Of a stretch of DNA of 64,000 nucleotides, positions 1 to 13,034 are shown piece by piece. The stretch's first letter is position 1, and the number at the start of each line of letters is the position of its first letter. The notes under the pieces were generated by a model. That model was not told where the DNA came from. It was given only the letters and a program-made list of their open reading frames with translations, and did no database searches. The translations under genes and the position numbers were made by a program. This DNA is from Sepiola atlantica (taxonomy: Eukaryota > Mollusca > Cephalopoda > Sepiida > Sepiolidae), in assembly GCA_963556195.1 (NCBI GenBank), contig CAUVYP010000590.1, positions 151,001 through 215,000 on the forward strand, given 5' to 3'.

Positions 1-25
1 AGCGATATCAACTTTAAAACGCACT
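1..25. repeat. Partial satellite monomer at left edge
   Basis: This is the last 25 bp of a monomer (monomer positions 162-186, AGCGATATC through ACGCACT). It shows that the array continues beyond the left end of the window. Confidence 0.97.
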
Positions 26-211
26 AAATTTTGTAGATGTTTTGCGTATTAAGTTTGTATCGACATATCTCCGGTAGTACAAGAGCTGCACTTCTGAAAC
101 TTGGTACTTCAGTAGAAAATGTGTCTCCGCGACTGTCTGCAAAGTTTCGTTTCACAATTCGAATAAATGTGCAAGTTATAAACAAAAGCGATATCAACTT
201 TAAAACGCGCT
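26..211. repeat. First complete 186-bp monomer (reference for numbering)
   Basis: This copy sets the numbering used here. It is a GTAGATG / TGCAC / GTGTCTC / GACTG / TTTC / TGCAAG / GCGATATC type, with the minor variant GTATTAAG at 21-28. Internal features are palindromes GTAC (52-55) and TTCGAA (133-138), an EcoRV site GATATC (165-170), a CCGG (46-49) usable for a methylation test, a hexamer AATAAA (137-142), a TATAAA (152-157), and an imperfect dyad CTGAA (69-73) with TTCAG (83-87). None is known to be functional. Confidence 0.95.
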
Positions 212-2537
212 AAATTTTGTTGATGTTTTGCGTATTCAGTTTGTATCGACACATCTCCGGTAGTACAAGAGCTGCACTTCTGAAACTTGGTACTTCAGTA
301 GAAAATGCCCTTCCGCGACGGTCTGCAAAGTTTCGTGGCACAATTCGAATAAATGTGGAAGTTATAAACAAAAGCGCTATCAACTTTTAAACGCGCTTAA
401 TTTTGTAGATGTTTTGCGTATTCAGTTTGTATCGACATATCTCCGGTAGTACAAGAGCTGAACTTCTGAAACTTGGTACTTCAGTAGAAAATGTGTCTCC
501 GCGACTGTCTGCAAAGTTTCGTTTCACAATTCGAATAAATGTGCAAGTTATAAACAAAAGCGATATCAACTTTAAAACGCGCTAAATTTTGTTGGGGTTT
601 TGCGTATTCAGTTTGTATCGACACATCTCCGGTAGTACAAGAGCTGCACTTCTGAAACTTGGTACTTCAGTAGAAAAGGCCTCTCCGCGACGGTCTGCAA
701 AGTTTCGTAGCACAATTCGAATAAATGTGGAAGTTATAAACAAAAGCGCTATCAACTTTAAAACGCACTAAATTTTGTAGATGTTTTGCGTATTCAGTTT
801 GTATCGACATATCTCCGGTAGTACAAGAGCTGCACTTCTGAAACTTGGTACTTCAGTAGAAAATGCCTCTCCGCGATGGTCTGCCAAGTTTCGTGGCACA
901 ATTCGAATAATTCTAAAAGTTATAAACAAAAGCGCTATCAACTTTTAAACGCGCACAATTTTGTAGATGTTTTGCGTATTCAGTTTGTATCGACATATCT
1001 CCTTTAGTACAAGAGCTGAACTTCTGAAACTTGGTACTTCAGTAGAAAATGTGTCTCCGCGACTGTCTGCAAAGTTTCGTTTCACAATTCGAATAAATGT
1101 GCAAGTTATAAACAAAAGCGATATCAACTTTAAAAACCCCCAAATTTTGTTGGGGTTTTGCGTATTCAGTTTGTATCGACATATCTCCGGCAGTACAAGA
1201 GCTGCACTTCTGAAACTTGGTACTTCAGTAGAAAATGTGTCTCCGCGACTGTCTGCAAAGTTTCGTGGCACAATTCGAATGAATGTGGAAGTTATAAACA
1301 AAAGCGATATCAACTTTAAAACGCGCTAAATTTTGTTGATGTTTTGCGTATTCAGTTTGTGTCGACATATCTCCGGTAGTACAAGAGCTGCACTTCTGAG
1401 ACCTGGTACTTCAGTAGAAAATGTGTCTCCGCGGCTGTCTACAAAGTTTCGTTTCACTATTCGAATAAATGTGGAAGTTATAAACAAAAGCGATATCAAC
1501 TTTAAAACGCGGTAAATTTTGTTGATGTTTTGCGTATTCAGTTTGTATCGACATATCTCCGGTAGTACAAGAGCTGCACTTCTGAAACTTGGTACTTCAG
1601 TAGAAAATGTGTCTCCGCGACTGTCTGCAAAGTTTCGTGGCACAATTCGAATAAATGTGCAAGTTGTAAACAAAAGCGATATCAACTTTAAAACGCGCTT
1701 AATTTTGTTGATGTTTTGCGTATTCAGTTTGTATCGAAATATCTCCGGCAGTACAAGAGCTGCACTTCTGAAACTTGGTACTTCAGTAGTAAATGTGTCT
1801 CCGCGACTGTCTACAAAGTTTCGTTTCACAATACGAATAAATTTGGAAGTTATAAACAAAAGCGATATCAACTTTAAAACGCACTAAATTTTGTAGATGT
1901 TTTGCGTATTAAGTTTGTATCGACATATCTCCGGTAGTACAAGAGCTGCACTTCTGAAACTTGGTACTTCAGTAGAAAATGCCCTTCCGCGGCGGTCTGC
2001 AAAGTTTCGTGGCACAATTCGAATAAATGTGGAAGTTATAAACAAAAGCGCTATCAACTTTTAAACGCGCTTAATTTTGTAGATGTTTTGCGTATTCAGT
2101 TTGTATCGACATATCTCCGGTAGTACAAGAGCTGCACTTCTGAAACTTGGTACTTCAGTAGAAAATGCCTCTCCGCGATGGTCTGCCAAGTTTCGTGGCA
2201 CAATTCGAAAAATTCTAAAAGTTATAAACAAAAGCGCTATCAACTTTTAAACGCGCTCAATTTTGTAGATGTTTTGCGTATTCAGTTTGTATCGACATAT
2301 CTCCTTTAGTACAAGAGCTGAACTTCTGAAACTTGGTACTTCAGTAGAAAATGTGTCTCCGCGACTGTCTGCAAAGTTTCGTTTCACAATTCGAATAAAT
2401 GTGCAAGTTATAAACAAAAGCGATATCAACTTTAAAACGCGCTAAATTTTTTTGGGGTTTTGCGTATTCAGTTTGTATCGACACATCTCCGGTAGTACAA
2501 GAGCTGCACTTCTGAAACTTGGTACTTCAGTAGAAAA

Positions 2538-3858
2538 TGTGTCTCCGCGACTGTCTTCAAAGTTTCGTGGCACAATTCGAATAAATGTGCAAGTTATAAA
2601 CAAAAGCGATATCAACTTTTAAACGCGCTAAATTTTGTTGATGTTTTGCGTATTCAGTTTGTATCGACATATCTCCGGTAGTACAAGAGCTGCACTTCTG
2701 AAACTTGGTACTTCAGTAGAAAATGTGTCTCCGCGACTGTCTGCAAAGTTTCGTTTCACAATTCAAATAAATGTGCAAGTTATAAACAAAAGCGATATCA
2801 ACTTTAAAACGCGCTAAATTTTGTTGGGGTTTTGCGTATTCAGTTTGTATCGACACATCTCCGGTAGTACAAGAGCTGCACTTCTGAAACTTGGTACTTC
2901 AGTAGAAAATGTGTCTCCGCGACTGTCTACAAAGTTTCGTTTCACAATACGAATAAATTTGGAAGTTATAAACAAAAGCGATATCAACTTTAAAACGCAC
3001 TAAATTTTGTAGATGTTTTGCGTATTAAGTTTGTATCGACATATCTCCGGTAGTACAAGAGCTGCACTTCTGAAACTTGTTACTTCAGTAGAAAATGTGT
3101 CTCCGCGACTGTCTGCAAAGTTTCGTTTCACAATTCGAATAAATGTGCAAGTTATAAACAAAAGCGATATCAACTTTAAAACGCGCTAAATTTTGTTGAT
3201 GTTTTGCGTATTCAGTTTGTATCGACACATCTCCGGTAGTACAAGAGCTGCACTTCTGAAACTTGGTACTTCAGTAGAAAATGCCTCTCCGCGATGGTCT
3301 GCCAAGTTTCGTGGCACAATTCGAATAATTCTAAAAGTTATAAACAAAAGCGCTATCAACTTTTAAACGCGCTCAATTTTGTAGATGTTTTGCGTATTCA
3401 GTTTGTATCGACATATCTCCTTTAGTACAAGAGCTGAACTTCTGAAACTTGGTACTTCAGTAGAAAATGTGTCTCCGCGACTGTCTGCAAAGTTTCGTTT
3501 CACAATTCGAATAAATGTGCAAGTTATAAACAAAAGCGATATCAACTTTAAAACGCGCTAAATTTTGTTGGGGTTTTGCGTATTCAGTTTGTATCGACAC
3601 ATCTCCGGTAGTACAAGAGCTGCACTTCTGAAACTTGGTACTTCAGTAGAAAATGCCTCTCCGCGACTGTCTGCAAAGTTTCGTGGCACAATTCGAATAA
3701 ATGTGGAAGTTATAAACAAAAGCGCTATCAACTTTAAAACGCACTAAATTTTGTAGATGTTTTGCGTATTCAGTTGGTATCGACATATCTCCGGTAGTAC
3801 AAGAGCTGCACTTCTGAAACTTGGTACTTCAGTAGGAAATGTGTCTCCGCGACTGTCT
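2538..3858. repeat. Duplicated block A, copy 1 (about 7 monomers)
   Basis: This stretch recurs at about 5700-7020 with a shift of 3162 bp. Shared rare markers are CTGTCTTCAAAG (2554 and 5716), the GTATTAAG monomer with CTTGTTAC (about 3078 and 6240), and CAGTTGGTATC (3774 and 6936). I saw no difference over the stretches I compared. Copying or exchange was recent. Confidence 0.85.
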
Positions 3859-5605
3859 GCAAAGTTTCGTGGCACAATTCGAATAAATGTGCAAGTTATA
3901 AACAAAAGCGATATCAACTTTTAAACGCGCTAAATTTTGTTGATGTTTTGCGTATTCAGTTTGTATCGACATATCTCCGGTAGTACAAGAGCTGCACTTC
4001 TGAAACTTGGTACTTCAGTAGAAAATGTGTCTCCGCGACTGTCTGCAAAGTTTCGTTTCACAATTCAAATAAATGTGCAAGTTATAAACAAAAGCGATAT
4101 CAACTTTAAAACGCGCTAAATTTTGTTGGTGTTTTGCGTATTCAGTTTGTATCGACACATCTCCGGTAGTACAAGAGCTGCACTTCTGAAACTTGGTACT
4201 TCAGTAGAAAATGCCTCTCCGCGACGGTCTGCAAAGTTTCGTGGCACAATTCGAATAAATGTGCAAGTTATAAACAAAAGCGCTATCAACTTTAAAACGC
4301 ACTAAATTTTGTAGATGTTTTGCGTATTCAGTTTGTATCGACATATCTCCGGTAGTACAAGAGCTGCACTTCTGAAACTTTGTACTTCAGTAGAAAATGT
4401 GTCTCCGCGACTGTCTGCAAAGTTTCGTGGCACAATTCGAATAAATGTGGAAGTTATAAACAAAAGCGATAGCAACTTTAAAACGCGCTAAATTTTGTTG
4501 ATGTTTTGCGTATTCAGTTTGTATCGACATATCTCCGGTAGTACAAGAGCTGCACTTCTGAAACTTGGTACTTCAGAAGTAAATGTGTCTCCGCGGCTAT
4601 CTACAAAGTTTCGTTTCACAATTCGAATAAATGTGCAAGTTATAAACAAAAGCGATATCAACTTTTAAACGCGCTAAATTTTGTTGATGTTTTGCGTATT
4701 CAGTTTGTATCGACATATCTCCGGTAGTACAAGAGCTGCACTTCTGAAACTTAATACTTCAGTAGAAAATGTGTCTCCGCGACTGTCTGCAAAGTTTCGT
4801 GGCACAATTCGAATAAATGTGCAAGTTTTAAACAAAAGCGATATCAACTTTTAAACGCGCTTAATTTTGTTGATGTTTTGCGTATTCAGTTTGTATCGAC
4901 ATATCTCCGGCAGTACAAGAGCTGCACTTCTGAAACTTGGTACTTCAGTAGAAAATGTGTCTCCGCGACTGTCTGCAAAGTTTCGTGGCACAATTCGAAT
5001 AAATGTGGAAGTTATAAACAAAAGCGATCCCAACTTTAAAACGCGCTAAATTTTGTTGATGTTTTGCGTATTCAGTTTGTATCGACATATCTCCGGTAGT
5101 ACAAGAGCTGCACTTCTGAAACTTGGTACTTCAGTAGTAAATGTGTCTCCGCGGCTCTCTACAAAGTTTCATTTCACAATTCGAATAAATGTGCAAGTTA
5201 TAAACAAAAGCAATATCAACTTTAAAACGCGCGTAATTTTGTTGATGTTTTGCGTATTCAGTTTGTATCGACATATCTCCGGTAGTACAAGAGCTGCACT
5301 TCTGAAACTTAATACTTCAGTAGAAAATTTGTCTCCGCGACTGTCTGCAAAGTTTCGTGGCACAATTCGAATAAATGTGCAAGTTTTAAACAAAAGCGAT
5401 ATCAACTTTTAAACGCGCTTAATTTTGTTGATGTTTTGCGTATTCAGTTTGTATCGACATATCTCCGGTAGTACAAGAGCTGCACTTCTGAAACTTGGTA
5501 CTTCAGTAGAAAATGCCTCTCCGCGATGGTCTGCCAAGTTTCGTGGCACAATTCGAATAATTCTAAAAGTTATAAACAAAAGCGCTATCAACTTTTAAAC
5601 GCGCT

Positions 5606-5791
5606 CAATTTTGTAGATGTTTTGCGTATTCAGTTTGTATCGACATATCTCCTTTAGTACAAGAGCTGAACTTCTGAAACTTGGTACTTCAGTAGAAAAT
5701 GTGTCTCCGCGACTGTCTTCAAAGTTTCGTGGCACAATTCGAATAAATGTGCAAGTTATAAACAAAAGCGATATCAACTTTTAAACGCGCT
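5606..5791. repeat. Hybrid monomer (recombination junction)
   Basis: The left part carries CCTTTAGTAC and TGAAC, as in the monomers starting 2258, 3374 and 6536. The right part carries CTGTCTTCAAAG, TGGC, TGCAAG and TTTTAAACGC, as in the monomer at 2444-2629. The switch lies between monomer positions 64 and 113. Confidence 0.85.
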
Positions 5792-7020
5792 AAATTTTGT
5801 TGATGTTTTGCGTATTCAGTTTGTATCGACATATCTCCGGTAGTACAAGAGCTGCACTTCTGAAACTTGGTACTTCAGTAGAAAATGTGTCTCCGCGACT
5901 GTCTGCAAAGTTTCGTTTCACAATTCAAATAAATGTGCAAGTTATAAACAAAAGCGATATCAACTTTAAAACGCGCTAAATTTTGTTGGGGTTTTGCGTA
6001 TTCAGTTTGTATCGACACATCTCCGGTAGTACAAGAGCTGCACTTCTGAAACTTGGTACTTCAGTAGAAAATGTGTCTCCGCGACTGTCTACAAAGTTTC
6101 GTTTCACAATACGAATAAATTTGGAAGTTATAAACAAAAGCGATATCAACTTTAAAACGCACTAAATTTTGTAGATGTTTTGCGTATTAAGTTTGTATCG
6201 ACATATCTCCGGTAGTACAAGAGCTGCACTTCTGAAACTTGTTACTTCAGTAGAAAATGTGTCTCCGCGACTGTCTGCAAAGTTTCGTTTCACAATTCGA
6301 ATAAATGTGCAAGTTATAAACAAAAGCGATATCAACTTTAAAACGCGCTAAATTTTGTTGATGTTTTGCGTATTCAGTTTGTATCGACACATCTCCGGTA
6401 GTACAAGAGCTGCACTTCTGAAACTTGGTACTTCAGTAGAAAATGCCTCTCCGCGATGGTCTGCCAAGTTTCGTGGCACAATTCGAATAATTCTAAAAGT
6501 TATAAACAAAAGCGCTATCAACTTTTAAACGCGCTCAATTTTGTAGATGTTTTGCGTATTCAGTTTGTATCGACATATCTCCTTTAGTACAAGAGCTGAA
6601 CTTCTGAAACTTGGTACTTCAGTAGAAAATGTGTCTCCGCGACTGTCTGCAAAGTTTCGTTTCACAATTCGAATAAATGTGCAAGTTATAAACAAAAGCG
6701 ATATCAACTTTAAAACGCGCTAAATTTTGTTGGGGTTTTGCGTATTCAGTTTGTATCGACACATCTCCGGTAGTACAAGAGCTGCACTTCTGAAACTTGG
6801 TACTTCAGTAGAAAATGCCTCTCCGCGACTGTCTGCAAAGTTTCGTGGCACAATTCGAATAAATGTGGAAGTTATAAACAAAAGCGCTATCAACTTTAAA
6901 ACGCACTAAATTTTGTAGATGTTTTGCGTATTCAGTTGGTATCGACATATCTCCGGTAGTACAAGAGCTGCACTTCTGAAACTTGGTACTTCAGTAGGAA
7001 ATGTGTCTCCGCGACTGTCT
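5700..7020. repeat. Duplicated block A, copy 2
   Basis: This is a near-identical copy of about 2538-3858. It is bounded on both sides by hybrid monomers (5606-5791 and 6908-7093). Outside those hybrids the flanks match each other (5.05-5.67 kb against 7.10-7.71 kb). The block thus sits inside an 11-monomer (2046-bp) tandem duplication. Confidence 0.83.
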
Positions 7021-7093
7021 GCAAAGTTTCGTGGCACAATTCGAATAAATGTGGAAGTTATAAACAAAAGCGATCCCAACTTTAAAACGCGCT
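6908..7093. repeat. Hybrid monomer (recombination junction)
   Basis: The left part matches monomer 3746-3931 (CAGTTGGTATC, CAGTAGGAAATG). The right part matches monomer 4862-5047 (TGGAAG, then the rare GCGATCCCAAC, found only near 5029 and 7075). The switch lies between monomer positions 91 and 146. Confidence 0.88.
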
Positions 7094-8767
7094 AAATTTT
7101 GTTGATGTTTTGCGTATTCAGTTTGTATCGACATATCTCCGGTAGTACAAGAGCTGCACTTCTGAAACTTGGTACTTCAGTAGTAAATGTGTCTCCGCGG
7201 CTCTCTACAAAGTTTCATTTCACAATTCGAATAAATGTGCAAGTTATAAACAAAAGCAATATCAACTTTAAAACGCGCGTAATTTTGTTGATGTTTTGCG
7301 TATTCAGTTTGTATCGACATATCTCCGGTAGTACAAGAGCTGCACTTCTGAAACTTAATACTTCAGTAGAAAATTTGTCTCCGCGACTGTCTGCAAAGTT
7401 TCGTGGCACAATTCGAATAAATGTGCAAGTTTTAAACAAAAGCGATATCAACTTTTAAACGCGCTTAATTTTGTTGATGTTTTGCGTATTCAGTTTGTAT
7501 CGACATATCTCCGGTAGTACAAGAGCTGCACTTCTGAAACTTGGTACTTCAGTAGAAAATGCCTCTCCGCGATGGTCTGCCAAGTTTCGTGGCACAATTC
7601 GAATAATTCTAAAAGTTATAAACAAAAGCGCTATCAACTTTTAAACGCGCTCAATTTTGTAGATGTTTTGCGTATTCAGTTTGTATCGACATATCTCCTT
7701 TAGTACAAGAGCTGAACTTCTGAAACTTGGTACTTCAGTAGAAAATGTGTCTCCGCGACTGTCTGCAAAGTTTCGTTTCACAATTCGAATAAATGTGCAA
7801 GTTATAAACAAAAGCGATATCAACTTTAAAACGCGCTAAATTTTGTTGGGGTTTTGCGTATTCAGTTTGTATCGACACATCTCCGGTGGTACAAGAGCTG
7901 CACTTCTGAAACTTGGTACTTCAGTAGAAAATGCCTCTCCGCGACGGTCTGCAAAGTTTCGTGGCACAATTCGAATAAATGTGGAAGTTATAAACAAAAG
8001 CGCTATCAACTTTAAAACGCACTAAATTTTGTAGATGTTTTGCGTATTCAGTTTGTATCGACATATCTACGGTAGTACAAGAGCTGCACTTCTGAAACTT
8101 GTTACTTCAGTAGGAAATGTGTCTCCGCGACTGTCTGCAAAGTTTCGTGGCACAATTCGAATAAATGTGCAAGTTATAAACAAAAGCGATATCAACTTTT
8201 AAACGCGCTAAATTTTGTTGATGTTTTGCGTATTCAGTTTTAATCGACATATCTCCGGTAGTACAAGAGATGCACTTCTGAAACTTGGTACTTCAGTAGA
8301 AAATGTGTCTCCGCGACTGTCTGCAAAGTTTCGTTTCACAATTCAAATAAATGTGCAAGTTATAAACAAAAGCGATATAAACTTTAAAACGCGCTAAATT
8401 TTGTTGGGGTTTTGCGTATTCAGTTTGTATCGACACATCTCCGGTAGTACAAGAGCTGCACTTCTGAAACTTGGTACTTCAGTAGAAAATGCCTCTCCGC
8501 GACGGTCTGCAAAGTTTCGAGGCACAATTCGAATAAATGTGGAAGTTATAAACAAAAGCGCTATCAACTTTAAAACGCACTAAATTTTGTAGATGTTTTG
8601 CGTATTCAGTTTGTATCGACATATCTCCGGTAGTACAAGAGCTGCACTTCTGAAACTTGGTACTTCAGTAGAAAATGTGTCTCCGCGACTGTCTGCAAAG
8701 TTTCGTGGCACAATTCGAATAAATGTGGAAGTTATAAACAAAAGCGATATCAACTTTAAAACGCGCT

Positions 8768-10069
8768 AAATTTTGTTGATGTTTTGCGTATTCAGTTTGT
8801 ATCGACATATCTCCGGTAGTACAAGAGCTGCACTTCTGAAACTTGGTACTTCAGTAGAAAATGTGTCTCCGCGACTGTCTGCAAAGTTTCGTGGCACAAT
8901 TCGAATAAATGTGCAAGTTTTAAACAAAAGCGATATCAACTTTTAAACGCGCTTAATTTTGTTGATGTTTTGCGTATTCAGTTTGTATCGACATATCTCC
9001 GGCAATACAAGAGCTGCACTTCTGAAACTTAGTACTTCAGTAGAAAATGTGTCTTCGCGACTGTCTGCAAAGTTTCGTGGCACAATTCGAATAAATGTGG
9101 AAGTTATAAACAAAAGCGATATCAACTTTAAAACGCGCTAAATTTTGTTGATGTTTTGCGTATTCAGTTTGTATCGACATATCTCCGGTAGTACAAGAGC
9201 TGCACTTCTGAAACTTGGTACTTCAGTAGAAAATGTGTCTCCGCGGCGGTCTACAAAGTTTCGTTTCACAATTCGAATAAATGTGCAAGTTATAAACAAA
9301 AGCAATATAAACTTTTAAACGCGCTAAATTTTGTTGATGTTTTGCGTATTCAGTTTGTATCGACATATCTCCGGTAGTACAAGAGCTGCACTTCTGAAAC
9401 TTAATACTTCAGTGGAAAATTTGTCTCCGCGACTGTCTGCAAAGTTTCGTGGCACAATTCGAATAAATGTGCAAGTTTTAAACAAAAGCGATATCAACTT
9501 TTAAACGCGCTTAATTTTGTTGATGTTTTGGGTATTCAGTTTGTATCGACATATCTCCGGTAGTACAAGAGCTGCACTTCTGAAACTTGGTACTTCAGTA
9601 GAAAATGCCTCTCCGCGATGGTCTGCCAAGTTTTGTGGCACAATTCGAATAATTCTAAAAGTTATAAACAAAAGCGCTATCAACTTTTAAACGCGCTCAA
9701 CTTTGTTGATGTTTTGCGTATTCAGTTTGTATCGACATATCTCCGGTAGTACAAGAGCTGCACTTCTGAAACTTGGTACTTCAGTAGAAAATGTGTCTCC
9801 GCGACTGTCTGCAAAGTTTCGTGGCACAATTCGAATAAATGTGCAAGTTATAAACAAAAGCGATATCAACTTTTAAACGCGCTAAATTTTGTTGATGTTT
9901 TGCGTATTCAGTTTGTATCGACATATCTCCGGTAGTACAAGAGCTGCACTTCTGAAACTTGGTACTTCAGTAGAAAATGTGTCTCCGCGACTGTCTGCAA
10001 AGTTTCGTTTCACAATTCAAATAAATGTGCAAGTTATAAACAAAAGCGATATCAACTTTAAAACGCGCT
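8768..10069. repeat. 7-monomer HOR (1302 bp), copy 1
   Basis: Seven monomers start at 8768, 8954, 9140, 9326, 9512, 9698 and 9884. Diagnostic variants are GGCAATAC with CTTAGTAC and GTCTTCGCG (second monomer), GCGGCGGTCTAC (third), CTTAATAC with GTGGAAAATTTG (fourth) and TTTTGGGTATTC (fifth). All recur exactly 1302 bp later. Against copy 2, apart from the hybrid monomer, I see about five base differences, near 9309, 9607-9608, 9691 and 9899. Confidence 0.93.
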
Positions 10070-10255
10070 AAATTTTGTTGGGGTTTTGCGTATTCAGTTT
10101 GTATCGACACATCTCCGGTAGTACAAGAGCTGCACTTCTGAAACTTGGTACTTCAGTAGAAAATGTGTCTCCGCGACTGTCTGCAAAGTTTCGTGGCACA
10201 ATTCGAATAAATGTGCAAGTTTTAAACAAAAGCGATATCAACTTTTAAACGCGCT
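10070..10255. repeat. Hybrid monomer at the 1302-bp duplication junction
   Basis: It begins GTTGGGG with ACACATC, as the monomer at 11372-11557 does. It then continues with GTGTCTC, TGGC and the rare TGCAAGTTTTAAAC of the monomer at 8768-8953. The switch lies between monomer positions 41 and 96. This is what an out-of-register crossover between these two monomers would leave. Confidence 0.9.
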
Positions 10256-11371
10256 TAATTTTGTTGATGTTTTGCGTATTCAGTTTGTATCGACATATCT
10301 CCGGCAATACAAGAGCTGCACTTCTGAAACTTAGTACTTCAGTAGAAAATGTGTCTTCGCGACTGTCTGCAAAGTTTCGTGGCACAATTCGAATAAATGT
10401 GGAAGTTATAAACAAAAGCGATATCAACTTTAAAACGCGCTAAATTTTGTTGATGTTTTGCGTATTCAGTTTGTATCGACATATCTCCGGTAGTACAAGA
10501 GCTGCACTTCTGAAACTTGGTACTTCAGTAGAAAATGTGTCTCCGCGGCGGTCTACAAAGTTTCGTTTCACAATTCGAATAAATGTGCAAGTTATAAACA
10601 AAAGCAATATCAACTTTTAAACGCGCTAAATTTTGTTGATGTTTTGCGTATTCAGTTTGTATCGACATATCTCCGGTAGTACAAGAGCTGCACTTCTGAA
10701 ACTTAATACTTCAGTGGAAAATTTGTCTCCGCGACTGTCTGCAAAGTTTCGTGGCACAATTCGAATAAATGTGCAAGTTTTAAACAAAAGCGATATCAAC
10801 TTTTAAACGCGCTTAATTTTGTTGATGTTTTGGGTATTCAGTTTGTATCGACATATCTCCGGTAGTACAAGAGCTGCACTTCTGAAACTTGGTACTTCAG
10901 TAGAAAATGGGTCTCCGCGATGGTCTGCCAAGTTTTGTGGCACAATTCGAATAATTCTAAAAGTTATAAACAAAAGCGCTATCAACTTTTAAACGCGCTC
11001 AATTTTGTTGATGTTTTGCGTATTCAGTTTGTATCGACATATCTCCGGTAGTACAAGAGCTGCACTTCTGAAACTTGGTACTTCAGTAGAAAATGTGTCT
11101 CCGCGACTGTCTGCAAAGTTTCGTGGCACAATTCGAATAAATGTGCAAGTTATAAACAAAAGCGATATCAACTTTTAAACGCGCTAAATTTTGTTGATGT
11201 GTTGCGTATTCAGTTTGTATCGACATATCTCCGGTAGTACAAGAGCTGCACTTCTGAAACTTGGTACTTCAGTAGAAAATGTGTCTCCGCGACTGTCTGC
11301 AAAGTTTCGTTTCACAATTCAAATAAATGTGCAAGTTATAAACAAAAGCGATATCAACTTTAAAACGCGCT
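10070..11371. repeat. 7-monomer HOR (1302 bp), copy 2
   Basis: This is a tandem copy of 8768-10069. Its first monomer is the junction hybrid. Its own private changes include GGGTCTCC near 10909 and GATGTGTTGCG near 11201. Identity to copy 1 is above 99%, far higher than between neighbouring monomers inside a copy. Confidence 0.93.
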
Positions 11372-11740
11372 AAATTTTGTTGGGGTTTTGCGTATTCAGT
11401 TTGTATCGACACATCTCCGGTAGTACAAGAGCTGCACTTCTGAAACTTGGTACTCCAGTAGAAAATGCCTCTCCGCGACGGTCTGCAAAGTTTCGTGGCA
11501 CAATTCGAATAAATGTGGAAGTTATAAAAAAAAGCGCTATCAACTTTAAAACGCACTTAATTTTGTGGATGTTTTGCGTATTCAGTTTGTATCGACATAT
11601 CTCCGGTAGTACAAGAGCTGCACTTCTGAAACTTGGTACTTCAGTAGAAAATGTGTCTCCGCGACTGTCTGCAAAGTTTCGTGGCACAATTCGAATAAAT
11701 GTGGAAGTTATAAACAAAAGCGATATCAACTTTAAAACGC

Positions 11741-11746
11741 GCTAAT
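11741..11746. other. 1-bp deletion in monomer junction
   Basis: GCTAATTTTG replaces the usual GCTAAATTTTG. The monomer register shifts by -1 from here. Confidence 0.9.
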
Positions 11747-13027
11747 TTTGTTGATGTTTTGCGTATTCAGTTTGTATCGACATATCTCCGGTAGTACAAG
11801 AGCTGCACTTCTGAAACTTGGTACTTCAGAAGAAAATGTGTCTCCGCGGCTGTCTACAAAGTTTCGTTTCACAATTCGAATAAATGTGCAAGTTATAAAC
11901 AAAAGCGATATCAACTTTTAAACGCACTAAATTTTGTTGATGTTTTGCGTATTCAGTTTGTATCGACATATCTCCGGTAGTACAAGAGCTGCACTTCTGA
12001 AACTTGGTACTTCAGTAGAAAATGTGTCTCCGCGACTGTCTGCAAAGTTTCGTGGCAGAATTCGAATAAATGTGGAAGTTATAAACAAAAGCGATATCAA
12101 CTTTAAAACGCGCTAAATTTTGTTGATGTTTTGCGTATTCAGTTTGTATCGACATATCTCCGGTAGTACAAGAGCTGCACTTCTGAAACTTGGTACTTCA
12201 GAAGAAAATGTGTCTCCGCGGCTGTCTACAAAGTTTCGTTTCACAATTCGAATAAATGTGCAAGTTATAAACAAAAGCGATATCAACTTTTAAACGCACT
12301 AAATTTTGTTGATGTTTTGCGTATTCAGTTTGTATCGACATATCTCCGGTAGTACAAGAGCTGCACTTCTGAAACTTGGTACTTCAGTAGAAAATGTGTC
12401 TCCGCGACTGTCTGCAAAGTTTCGTGGCACAATTCGAATAAATGTGCAAGTTTTAAACAAAAGCGATATCAACTTTTAAACGCGCTTAATTTTGTTGATG
12501 TTTTGCGTATTCAGTTTGTATCGACATATCTCCGGCAATACAAGAGCTGCACTTCTGAAACTTGGTACTTCAGTAGAAAATGTGTCTTCGCGACTGTCTG
12601 CAAAGTTTCGTGGCACATTTCGAATAAATGTGGAAGTTATAAACAAAAGCGATATCAACTTGAAAACGCGCTAAATTTTGTTGATGTTTTGCGTATTCAG
12701 TTTGTATCGACATATCTCCGGTAGTACAAGAGCTGCACTTCTGAAACTTGGTACTTCAGTAGAAAATGTGTCTCCGCGGCTGTCTACAAAGTTTCGTTTC
12801 ACAATTCGAATAAATGTGCAAGTTATAAACAAAAGCGCTATCAACTTTTAAACGCGCTAAATTTTGTTGATGTTTTGCGTATTCAGTTTGTATCGACATA
12901 TCTCCGGTAGTACAAGAGCTGCACTTCTGAAACTTAATACTTCAGTGGAAAATTTGTCTCCGCGACTGTCGTCAAAGTTTCGTGGCACAATTCGAATAAA
13001 TGTGCAAGTTTTAAACAAAAGCGATAT

Positions 13028-13034
13028 CAATTTT
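13028..13034. other. 1-bp deletion
   Basis: ATCAATTTTAAACG replaces ATCAACTTTTAAACG, giving a second -1 register shift. Confidence 0.9.

Larger units (their letters stand above)
26..8767. repeat. Domain 1: mosaic of monomer cassettes
   Basis: This domain has 47 monomers. A recurrent cassette is a GATGG/TCTAAAAG monomer ending GCTCAA, then a monomer with CTCCTTTAGTAC and TGAAC, then a GTTGGGG/ACACATC monomer. The CCTTTAG marker appears at about 1001, 2303, 3419, 5651, 6581 and 7697, spaced by 7, 6, 12, 5 and 6 monomers. Sequence 2.54-3.86 kb is repeated at 5.70-7.02 kb (shift 3162 bp, 17 monomers). Sequence 5.05-5.67 kb is repeated at 7.10-7.71 kb (shift 2046 bp, 11 monomers). The domain therefore consists of overlapping duplications, not one regular HOR. 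Confidence 0.85.

Noticed and set aside
94..112. Imperfect hairpin CTGAA / TTCAG around ACTTGGTAC in every monomer.
   Set aside because: The stem is only 5 bp with a 9-nt loop and is too weak to claim a structural RNA or a terminator. The AACTT/AAGTT words at 73, 117, 148 and 171 are likewise short and may be chance.
120..160. CENP-B box resemblance at monomer positions 120-136 (TTCG followed by A at the right spacing).
   Set aside because: Only TTCG and the central A of the core fit. The required CGGG is AATTC here, so 5 of 9 core positions match and the reverse strand does not fit. This is not enough to call a binding site.
155..170. Pol III box B-like TTCGAAT at monomer positions 133-139.
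   Set aside because: The flanking GG and CC of the box are missing, no box A lies at a workable distance, and no tRNA cloverleaf or SINE structure can be formed around it.
177..183. TATAAA at monomer positions 152-157 as a promoter.
   Set aside because: It is a six-base match in AT-rich DNA, repeated in nearly every monomer, with no accompanying initiator or gene. It is not annotated as a promoter.
1326..1871. Open frame of 181 codons on the minus strand across three monomers, and dozens of about 60-codon frames on both strands.
   Set aside because: They arise because 186 is a multiple of 3 and the monomer has few stops. Starts are mostly TTG, stops recur in nearly every monomer, variants between monomers change amino acids freely or create stops, all indels break frame, and both strands are open over the same bases. 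I see no evidence of a protein.
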